The translations under genes were made by a program, and so were the position numbers. DNA of 64,000 bases from JAFKFH01 sp017307375 (GTDB taxonomy: Bacteria > Pseudomonadota > Alphaproteobacteria > Ferrovibrionales > Ferrovibrionaceae): NCBI GenBank assembly GCA_965229335.1, contig OZ245874.1:1736001-1800000 (forward strand). The letters are read 5' to 3'. Shown one piece after another: positions 8,437-16,850 of this stretch. The notes beneath the pieces are model-generated. The model was not told where the DNA came from, made no database searches, and saw nothing but the letters and a program-made list of their open reading frames with translations. Numbering within the stretch: position 1 is the first letter of the stretch; every line of letters begins with the position of its first letter.

Positions 8437-9063
8437 TCAGGGGCGGCGGGTGAGGGTTTCCAGCGCCCGCTTGAAGAACTCGCGCCGCGATTCCTTGTCG
8501 AAGACCAGCAGCGGCGCGACATTGACCGACAGCAGGATGCGGGCACGCACCTCGGCCTCGCCGGCCTCGAAACCGAGGTCGCGGAAGGCCTGCGCCAGGA
8601 ACGGCAGCACCAGGCTCTCCGATTCGCTGACCGTGGCCGCGGCGCGGGGGTCCATCGTCGCCCAGATGCGCATGGCGTGGTCGAGCTCGAAGGTACGTTC
8701 CTGCAGCGACAGCTTGGCCAGGCGCTGGATGCGGGTGATCGGGTCGGGGTTGCCGACCATCGTCTGCTCCAGGACCCGCCGCACCCGGTCGGCCGAGAAA
8801 TGCCGGGCAACGGCGCCGAGGTAATCCTCGAAATCGCTGAAATGGTGATAGAAGCTGCCGGTCGAGACGCCCAGCCGCGCCGTCAGTGCCGAAAGCTTGA
8901 CCCCGGCGATACCCTGTTCGCGCAGGATGTCCTGGCCGGCCTCGATCCAGTCGACGCCGCTCAGCCGGCGATCGGCCGGCACCCGCTCGGCGGTCTTGGC
9001 CGTTTTTTTCGACGTGCTGGCGGCGCGGGCCGACTGGCGCCTGACTGTGCTTCGCAACGACAT
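8437..9063 (-). CDS. TetR/AcrR family regulator, probable master repressor of the flanking catabolic regulon
   Basis: One-component repressor of 208 residues. A basic, Lys/Arg/Ser-rich N-terminal extension (about 30 residues) precedes a TetR helix-turn-helix domain: GIAGVKLSALTARLGVSTGS followed by FYHHFSDFEDYL. The C-terminal ligand-binding half is divergent, as usual. It is transcribed away from the importer operon starting at 9253, and a perfect 19-bp palindrome lies between them, 82 bases upstream of its start. The same palindrome occurs at three more promoters up to 24.5 kb, so I infer that this protein represses itself and all those units until a pathway ligand (perhaps an acyl-CoA) binds. 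The ligand is unknown. Confidence 0.9.
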   Translation of the reverse strand: MSLRSTVRRQSARAASTSKKTAKTAERVPADRRLSGVDWIEAGQDILREQGIAGVKLSALTARLGVSTGSFYHHFSDFEDYLGAVARHFSADRVRRVLEQTMVGNPDPITRIQRLAKLSLQERTFELDHAMRIWATMDPRAAATVSESESLVLPFLAQAFRDLGFEAGEAEVRARILLSVNVAPLLVFDKESRREFFKRALETLTRRP

Positions 9064-9144
9064 CCCCGTATCCGACGCTCCCGTTTTGCAGGGTGGAACG
9101 ATCTATATCACCACCGTCACGCAGAAGCGATGGACAGCTCGATC

Positions 9145-9163
9145 ATAACATAATATATGTTAT
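9145..9163. promoter_or_regulatory. TetR-type operator 1 (ATAACATA-ATA-TATGTTAT)
   Basis: Perfect 8+3+8 palindrome between the divergent TetR gene (start 9063) and the importer operon (start 9253). One of four copies in the window; the others are at 15390, 23855 and 24483. The position fits autoregulation plus repression of the importer operon. Confidence 0.85.
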
Positions 9164-9252
9164 TGCAATGATGATTTGCCGGTCAGCGTAATGCGGGCCG
9201 GACGAGACGCCGGAAAACACGGTGCCGAAGAATCAGCTTGGGAGAGGAAACC

Positions 9253-10473
9253 ATGAACGACGACCACAGCGGCATCAGCCGCCGACGGCTGCTGCGCCAC
9301 GCGGCTGCGGGATCGCTCCTGCTGCCGATGCCCTTCATTGCCCGCCGCGGCCTGGCCGACGAGGTGTTCCGCGTCGGCTGGATCCGGCCGACCACCGGCC
9401 GTCTCGCCTCGTCGTTCGCGCCGCTTTATGCCGGCGGGCTGATCGCGATCGACGAGATCAACGCCGCCGGCGGCATTCTCGGGCGCAAGGTCGTGATCCA
9501 GGAAGAGGATGACGAGGCCTCGCCGGCCAAGCAGCCGGCGGTGATCAAGCGGCTGAAGGATGCCGGCGTCTCCTACGTCGTCGGCCCGACCGGCTCGCCG
9601 CAGGTGCTGTCCTCGCTGGCCTTCACGACCCCGGCGCAGATGATCCAGTGCGGCATCGCCAATGCCGCCGACCAGGGCGACGCGGTCAAGTATCCCTACA
9701 ACTACATGTGCGTCTGGTCGACCGAGCAGGAGGGCGAGGCGGCCGCCGCCTACATGGCCAGCCAGCTCAAGATCCGCAAGATCGGCTTGCTGCAGGAATC
9801 GACGGCGTTCGGCGAACAGGCCGGCAATGCGACCCGGCGCAAGTTCAAGGAACTCACCGGCCAGGATGCGGCCTCGGTCCAGGTCTATCCGGCGACCGCG
9901 ACCGACCTCGCCCCCTATGTGAAGAATCTGCAGGCGGCGGGCTGCGAAGGTGTGATCGTCTGGATGGCCAACACCGTGCATATCGGCATGGCCTTCAACG
10001 CGATGGCCCAGCAGAAATGGCTGCCGCCGGTCATCGGCCACGTCAACCTGTTCAACGACTCGCTGTTCGACCTGGTGCCGCTCGACGCGCTGAAGAACGT
10101 CTATGGCGTCTACTATCGGAACTGGACCTATACCGACAAGGAACAGGTGCCGCAGCGCAACCAGGAACTGGCCAGGAAGCTTGCGGCGGTCGACCAGGCC
10201 AAGGGCATCAATGCCTTCATCGCCGGTTGCCCGCATTACGACTTCCTCTATCTGCTCAAGGCCGCGGTCGAGCAGGCCAAGTCGACCGAGGTGGCCGCGG
10301 TCAAGAAAGCGCTGGACGGGGTGCGCGGCTACAAGGCCGTCCTGGGCACGATCAATTTCAGCGAGACCAGCCATGCCGGCATCGGCATGGAGGACGTGAC
10401 CCTGGCCAGCGTCGCGTCGGCCAAGGATCCGCGTTCGTTCGGTGCCCTGCGCGAGCGTGCGCCGGGAGCCTGA
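9253..10473 (+). CDS. Liv-type ABC transporter substrate-binding protein
   Basis: Periplasmic binding protein (Peripla_BP_6, LivJ/LivK-like), 406 residues, first gene of an importer operon. The N-terminus looks like a Tat signal: SRRRLLRH followed by a hydrophobic stretch, with likely cleavage near GLA-DEV. Mature-domain features are IDEINAAGGILGR and VVGPTGSPQVLSSLAF. The ATG at 9253 is chosen because GGGAGAGGA lies just upstream; an in-frame TTG at 9238 is less likely. Expression is probably governed by the palindrome at 9145-9163. Downstream come livH, a livM-livG fusion, livF and a CoA ligase, so the ligand is probably a carboxylic acid that is activated after uptake (inference). Confidence 0.92.
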   Translation: MNDDHSGISRRRLLRHAAAGSLLLPMPFIARRGLADEVFRVGWIRPTTGRLASSFAPLYAGGLIAIDEINAAGGILGRKVVIQEEDDEASPAKQPAVIKRLKDAGVSYVVGPTGSPQVLSSLAFTTPAQMIQCGIANAADQGDAVKYPYNYMCVWSTEQEGEAAAAYMASQLKIRKIGLLQESTAFGEQAGNATRRKFKELTGQDAASVQVYPATATDLAPYVKNLQAAGCEGVIVWMANTVHIGMAFNAMAQQKWLPPVIGHVNLFNDSLFDLVPLDALKNVYGVYYRNWTYTDKEQVPQRNQELARKLAAVDQAKGINAFIAGCPHYDFLYLLKAAVEQAKSTEVAAVKKALDGVRGYKAVLGTINFSETSHAGIGMEDVTLASVASAKDPRSFGALRERAPGA

Positions 10474-10497
10474 CACTCCTTACCGGGGAGGTAGCCG

Positions 10498-11370
10498 TTG
10501 TACCTCGATTTGCTGGTTCAGGCCCTGACCGCGGGCAGCATCTATGCCCTGGTCGGGGTCAGCGTGAACGTGATCTACCGCCCGACCAATACGTTCAATC
10601 TGGCCCAGGGCAACCTGGTGATGCTGGGCGCGATCCTCTGCGCGACGATCCTGGGGCAGCTCAAGCTGCCCTGGTATCTCGCCGCCGGGATCACGGTCGT
10701 CGTCATCTCCGGGATCGCCTGGCTGACGCATCTGGTCGCGGTCGCACCGATCCTCTCGCGGCCGGGCGGTGGCGGGCATGGCTGGCTGGTCTCGACGCTC
10801 GCCGTCGGCATCCTGATCGAGGATGCGGTCGGCAAGATCGTCGGGCCGGACCCGCAGCGACTGCCGCCGCCGCCGCCGCTGTCGACCGAGCTCGGCGCGC
10901 TGGGCGTATCCTCCTACCAGGTCGCGCTGGTCGCAGGCGTCGTCGCGATCGTCGCGGCCCTGGAAATCTTCTACCGCTCGCGGACCGGCCGCGCGATCCT
11001 CGCCATTGCCGAGGATCGCGACGCCAGCCTGCTCTGGGGCATCGATCCGACCCGGCTGGCGCGGATGTCGTTCGTGCTGTCCGGTGTCGTCGCGGCGCTT
11101 GCCGGCATCCTCGCCGGGCCGGTGTTCTATGCCTCCGTCGGCCTGGGCGGTTCGCTGCTGATCAAGGGGTTCGAGGCTGCGGCGGCGGGCGGGATCGGCA
11201 GCAATCGCGGCGTGATCGTGGCTGGATTCTTCATCGCCCTGCTCGATGCGATCACCGCGCGGGCACTGGCGCCCGGCTACCAGGATGCGGTGAGCTTCGT
11301 TGCCGTCCTGCTGCTGCTGCTCGTCCGGCCGCAGGGGCTGATGGGGCGCACCAATCTGAGGACGGTGTGA
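10498..11370 (+). CDS. livH: Branched-chain-type ABC transporter permease LivH
   Basis: Inner-membrane permease of about eight hydrophobic helices, 290 residues, matching LivH in length and in motifs such as GSIYALVGVSVNVIYR near the N-terminus and GGIGSNRG late in the protein. The start is a TTG preceded by GGGGAGGTAGCCG. It lies 24 bases after the binding-protein gene and one base before the next gene, so it is co-transcribed. It pairs with the LivM half of the downstream fusion to form the transmembrane pore. Confidence 0.9.
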   Translation: MYLDLLVQALTAGSIYALVGVSVNVIYRPTNTFNLAQGNLVMLGAILCATILGQLKLPWYLAAGITVVVISGIAWLTHLVAVAPILSRPGGGGHGWLVSTLAVGILIEDAVGKIVGPDPQRLPPPPPLSTELGALGVSSYQVALVAGVVAIVAALEIFYRSRTGRAILAIAEDRDASLLWGIDPTRLARMSFVLSGVVAALAGILAGPVFYASVGLGGSLLIKGFEAAAAGGIGSNRGVIVAGFFIALLDAITARALAPGYQDAVSFVAVLLLLLVRPQGLMGRTNLRTV

Positions 11371-11371
11371 C

Positions 11372-13129
11372 ATGCGCTGGATGATCGCCGTCACCGTGGT
11401 CGCCGCGCTGCTGCCGTTCGGTCTGTCCGGCGAATACGCGCTGCTGGTCGCGACCCAGCTGTGGGTGTTCTACATGGTGGTGGTCGGTCTCAACCTGCTG
11501 ACCGGCTATGGCGGCCAGACCTCGATCGGTCACGGCGCGCTGGTCGCGGTCGGCGCCTATGTCGCCGCGATCGGCATGGTCGACTACAAGCTGTCGTTCT
11601 GGCTGGCCCTGCCGCTGGCCATGCTCGGTACCGGCGCCGCCGGCGCCCTGATGGCCTTGCCGACCTTCCGGCTGTCGACCTGGTACTTCGCGCTGATCAC
11701 GCTGGGTTTCGCGCGGGTGATTTCCGGCCTGCTGGTCGAGCTGGAGCCGATCACCCACGGCTTCAGCGGCGTGATCGGCGTGCCGATGCCGCGTGTCGGG
11801 GGGTACGAGTTTTCCGGCCGCGCCTTCTACTGGCTGGTCCTGGCGCTGGCCTTTCTCGCCTATCTCGTCACCTCGAACCTGATCGGTTCGCGCTACGGCC
11901 GGGCGCTGATGGCGCTGCGCGACAATCCGCTGGCCGGGATCGGCGCGGGCATCTCGCTCGGTCGGCTGAAGATCATGGCCTTCGTCTACTCGGCGGCCCT
12001 GGCCGGGGCGGGCGGGGCGATGTTTGCCGTCCAGAAGACGGTGATCACGCCGGAGGATTTCACCACCGACCTGTCGATCTTCTTCCTGCTGGTCGTCGTG
12101 CTCGGCGGGCTCGGCCGCAGGCACGGCCCGCTGATCGGGGCGCTGGCCTTCTTCCTGCTGCCCGAACTGCTGACCGACCTGCAGAAATGGCGGATGCTGA
12201 TCTATGGTGCCGGCCTGCTGCTGCTGACCATCTATGCTCCCGACGGTATCGCCGGGGCGCTGGAAGGCTGGTTCGGCCGGTTTCGCCCTCGCAAGGCTGC
12301 GGCGTCGGCGCCGGTCTCGGCGTTGCCGCAGTTGGCCGGCGCCGAGCTTGCGGTGGCCGCGGTCACCAAGACCTTCGGCGGCGTCACCGCAGTCGCCGAT
12401 CTCAGCCTGCAGGTACCGGCCGGTGCCGTGCATGCCGTGGTCGGGCCGAACGGGTCGGGCAAGACCACGCTGCTGAACCTGATCACCGGCTTCTATCCGG
12501 TCGACAGCGGTCGCATCCTGGTCGCCGGCACCGACGTCGTCGGTCGCGGCGCCACCGCGCTCGCCCGCGGCGGTGTCCGCCGCACCTTCCAGACGCCCAA
12601 GCTGATCCCCGGGCTTTCGGTGATCGAGAACGTGATGCTCGGCGCCTTCACCGCCGAAACCGCCAGTCTGGCGGAAGTCGCGCTGAACCTGCCGCGTGCC
12701 CGGCGCGAGGCGGGCGAGCGGCGGGCCGAGGCGATGTCCTATCTGCGCTTCGTCGGGCTCGACGTGCGGGCCGACGACCCGGCGGGCGACATCCCGCATG
12801 GCCAGCAGCGGCTGATCGAAATCGCGCGCGCGCTGGTCGGACGGCCCAGCCTGCTCCTGCTCGACGAACCCGCGGCGGGGCTGTCGCTGGCCGAACTGGA
12901 CGGGCTCTGCGCACTGATCAAGGCGATCGCCGCTCTCGGCACCACGGTCGTCATCGTCGAACATCACCTCGATCTCGTGGCCAGCCTCGCCCAGTCGGTC
13001 ACGGTGCTTGATCGCGGCCACCTGCTCGCCGCCGGCACGCCCGAGGCGGTGTTCCGCGATCCCGGCGTCGTCGCGGCTTACATGGGCGCCCGGGCGCTGA
13101 GCGGAACGGAGGCCAGCCATGCTGCTTGA
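11372..13129 (+). CDS. Fused LivM permease - LivG ATPase
   Basis: One 585-residue polypeptide joining two normally separate Liv subunits. Residues 1 to about 305 are the LivM permease, including GYGGQTSIGHGALVAVGAY and several membrane helices. After a linker, residues about 325-585 are the LivG ATPase: Walker A GPNGSGKTT near residue 357, the Q-loop in RRTFQTPKLIPGLSV, a signature-like PHGQQRLIEIARAL near 474, and Walker B LLLLDEP near 495. No stop or frameshift is seen at the junction. The other Liv system in this window (59-64 kb) keeps the two genes apart. The last 11 bases overlap livF, so the complex is LivH, LivMG and LivF plus the binding protein. Confidence 0.92.
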   Translation: MRWMIAVTVVAALLPFGLSGEYALLVATQLWVFYMVVVGLNLLTGYGGQTSIGHGALVAVGAYVAAIGMVDYKLSFWLALPLAMLGTGAAGALMALPTFRLSTWYFALITLGFARVISGLLVELEPITHGFSGVIGVPMPRVGGYEFSGRAFYWLVLALAFLAYLVTSNLIGSRYGRALMALRDNPLAGIGAGISLGRLKIMAFVYSAALAGAGGAMFAVQKTVITPEDFTTDLSIFFLLVVVLGGLGRRHGPLIGALAFFLLPELLTDLQKWRMLIYGAGLLLLTIYAPDGIAGALEGWFGRFRPRKAAASAPVSALPQLAGAELAVAAVTKTFGGVTAVADLSLQVPAGAVHAVVGPNGSGKTTLLNLITGFYPVDSGRILVAGTDVVGRGATALARGGVRRTFQTPKLIPGLSVIENVMLGAFTAETASLAEVALNLPRARREAGERRAEAMSYLRFVGLDVRADDPAGDIPHGQQRLIEIARALVGRPSLLLLDEPAAGLSLAELDGLCALIKAIAALGTTVVIVEHHLDLVASLAQSVTVLDRGHLLAAGTPEAVFRDPGVVAAYMGARALSGTEASHAA

Positions 13130-13826
13130 GGTCGACGGGCTGGTCTCGGGCTATGGTAAGGTCGCGATCCTCGATCGCGTGGCGCTGCGTGTCGCGCCCG
13201 GCGAGCTTGTCGCCATCGTCGGCGGCAACGGCGCGGGCAAGAGCACGCTGCTGCGGACGATTTCCGGCCTGCTGCCGGTGATGGCGGGCACGATCCGCTG
13301 GGAAGGGCGCGACGTCACCCGCGCCAGCCCCCGGACGATGCTGGCCTTCGGCTTGCTGCATATCGCCGAGGGGCGGCGGCTGTTTCGCCAGCAATCGGTG
13401 CAGAGCAATCTCGACCTCGCCTTCTACGGTGCCGGGCTGTCGCGCGAGGAGGAACGGCGGCGGATCGACGATGCCTTCGCGCGCTTTCCCATTCTGCACG
13501 AGAAGCGCGGCGAACCGGCCGGGGCGCTGTCGGGCGGCCAGCAGCAGATCCTGACCGTGGCGCAGGCCTGGCTGCGGCGGCCGCGGCTGCTGATGCTCGA
13601 CGAACCCTCGCTCGGCCTGGCGCCGGTCATCGTCGACCAGGTGCTCGACCTGGTGCTGCGGCTGCGATCCGAGGGATGCGCGATCATCCTGGTCGAACAG
13701 TTGGTCGAGCGGGCGATGGAAATCGCCGATACCGCCTATGTGATGCAGAACGGTCGGATCATGGGCTCGGGCCCTGCCCGCGAGATGATCGGCAGCGAAC
13801 TGCTCCAGCATGCCTATCTCGCCTGA
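13119..13826 (+). CDS. livF: ABC transporter ATP-binding protein LivF
   Basis: Second cytoplasmic ATPase of the importer, 235 residues. Walker A is GGNGAGKSTLL near residue 35, the ABC signature is LSGGQQQILTVAQA, and Walker B is LLMLDEPSLGLAP followed by the switch region VEQLVERAMEIAD. The length and the HIAEGRRLFRQ stretch are typical of LivF. It overlaps the fused livMG gene by 11 bases and is followed 12 bases later by the CoA ligase, all on one transcript. Confidence 0.93.
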   Translation: MLLEVDGLVSGYGKVAILDRVALRVAPGELVAIVGGNGAGKSTLLRTISGLLPVMAGTIRWEGRDVTRASPRTMLAFGLLHIAEGRRLFRQQSVQSNLDLAFYGAGLSREEERRRIDDAFARFPILHEKRGEPAGALSGGQQQILTVAQAWLRRPRLLMLDEPSLGLAPVIVDQVLDLVLRLRSEGCAIILVEQLVERAMEIADTAYVMQNGRIMGSGPAREMIGSELLQHAYLA

Positions 13827-13838
13827 AGAGAGGAACGG

Positions 13839-15368
<1,530 letters not shown>

Positions 15369-15389
15369 GACGATGCGTTGCCCCTTAAG

Positions 15390-15408
15390 ATAACATAGAT
15401 TATGTTAT
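15390..15408. promoter_or_regulatory. TetR-type operator 2 (ATAACATA-GAT-TATGTTAT)
   Basis: Perfect 8+3+8 palindrome with the same half-sites as the copy beside the TetR gene. It lies in the 68-base gap before the HpaB-family gene (start 15437), so it should control the HpaB / double acyl-CoA dehydrogenase / CoA ligase operon. Confidence 0.85.
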
Positions 15409-15436
15409 GTAAATCGAAGATCCGGTGGAGGAAGCC

Positions 15437-16846
15437 ATGGCCCTGAAGACCCCTGAGGAATACGTCGCCAGCCTGCGCGACGGCCGCGTCACCTACTGGG
15501 ACGGCGAGCGCATCGACGACATCACCACCCACCCGCGGTTTCAGGTGCCCATCGCCCTGACGGCGAAGGACTACGAATACGAGTCGCCGGAATACGGCGC
15601 GTTGCGCCGCTACGAGACCGAGGACGGCGCCGCGGCCCACCGCATCTACCAGATTCCCCGTGACGAGAAGGATCTGGCGACGCGGGTCGAGATGATGGCC
15701 CATACCTCGATCGGCACGCTGGTCGCGGGGGTCTACATGGCGCTGATGAGCGTCAAGGACCAGGTGGCGCAGGTCAATCCGCGATATGCGGAAAACATCG
15801 AGCGGATGTATCGCTATTGCCGCGACAACGACCTGCGTGCCGCCGAGGTGATCACCGATCCGAAGGGCGACCGCAAGCGCCGCGCCCACGAGCAGGACGA
15901 CCCCGACCTCTATGTCCGCATCGTCGAGCGCAACGACAAGGGCATCGTCGTGCGCGGCGCCAAGCTGCATATCACCGCCGCCTCGCTGGTGCACGAACTG
16001 GTGGTCATGCCGACCAAGGGCATGCGCCAGGACGAGACCGACTATGCCGTCTCGTTCTCGATCCCGGTCAACACCAAGGGCGTCACCATCATCAACCGCA
16101 GCTTCGCGCCGGCCGAGCTGAACGCCTTCGACTATCCCGCGTCGTCGCATCATTCGATGCCCGAAGGCTTCGTCGTGTTCGACGACGTCTTCGTGCCCTG
16201 GGACCGCGTCTTCCTCGCCGGCGAGGTGCAGCTCGCCTCCAAGCTGGCGCAATCGCTGGGCCTGTGGGAGCGCACCGGCGGCGTGGTCGAGGCGGTGCGG
16301 ATGTCGGAGCTGTTCGTCGGCCTGGGACAACTCGTCTCCGAGATGCAGGGCAAGGACCAGGACCCGATGGTCCAGGCCTCGATCGCCGAATTGATCACCT
16401 ATGCCGAGACGTTGCGCATGGGCCTCGACTATGCCTGCCGGCACTACGAGAAGACGCCGTCGGGCATGGTCTTCCCCAACATGCTCGCCATCAACGTCGC
16501 GAAGTACTACTACGCCGCCAACTATCACCAGACGGTGCGCTATCTGCACGATCTCGGCGGCGGCCTCGTCCTGACGCTGCCGCTGGAGAGCGACCTGCGC
16601 AATCCGGAATCGGGCAAGTACATCCGCAAGTACCTGCACACGAAGAAGGATGTCGACGTCGAGCAGCGCATGCGCGTCTACAACCTGATCCGCGACCTGA
16701 CGGCCGATGCCTATGGCGGCTGGCAGTTCGTGGTGGCATTGCAGGCCGGCGGCGGCCTGCCTGCGCAGCGCATCATGATGAACCGTACCTACGACCTCGC
16801 CCGCGCGCGCAAGCGGGCGCTGGCGGCGGCGGGCGCGAAGGTCTGA
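15437..16846 (+). CDS. HpaB / 4-hydroxybutyryl-CoA-dehydratase superfamily flavoprotein, probably a monooxygenase
   Basis: A 469-residue member of the 4-hydroxyphenylacetate 3-hydroxylase superfamily with acyl-CoA-dehydrogenase fold. It contains TDPKGDR, DPDLYVRIVE, IVVRGAKLHIT, HELVVMPTKGM and FDDVFVPWDRVF, which closely resemble 4-hydroxybutyryl-CoA dehydratase. However, the positions of that enzyme's cluster ligands are not conserved: the two-Cys segment reads HTSIGTLVAGVYMAL and the His/Cys helix reads ITYAETLRMGLDYAC (alignment by eye to remembered AbfD). A [4Fe-4S] dehydratase is therefore unlikely, and a reduced-flavin-dependent hydroxylase is more plausible. The ATG at 15437 follows GGAGGA; an in-frame GTG at 15425 is an alternative. 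The FMN reductase at 23.9 kb could supply reduced flavin. Confidence 0.85.
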   Translation: MALKTPEEYVASLRDGRVTYWDGERIDDITTHPRFQVPIALTAKDYEYESPEYGALRRYETEDGAAAHRIYQIPRDEKDLATRVEMMAHTSIGTLVAGVYMALMSVKDQVAQVNPRYAENIERMYRYCRDNDLRAAEVITDPKGDRKRRAHEQDDPDLYVRIVERNDKGIVVRGAKLHITAASLVHELVVMPTKGMRQDETDYAVSFSIPVNTKGVTIINRSFAPAELNAFDYPASSHHSMPEGFVVFDDVFVPWDRVFLAGEVQLASKLAQSLGLWERTGGVVEAVRMSELFVGLGQLVSEMQGKDQDPMVQASIAELITYAETLRMGLDYACRHYEKTPSGMVFPNMLAINVAKYYYAANYHQTVRYLHDLGGGLVLTLPLESDLRNPESGKYIRKYLHTKKDVDVEQRMRVYNLIRDLTADAYGGWQFVVALQAGGGLPAQRIMMNRTYDLARARKRALAAAGAKV

Positions 16847-16850
16847 ACCG

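Noticed and set aside
15437..16846. 4-hydroxybutyryl-CoA dehydratase
   Set aside because: Despite strong motif similarity the four iron-sulfur ligand positions are not conserved, so this name would mislead.
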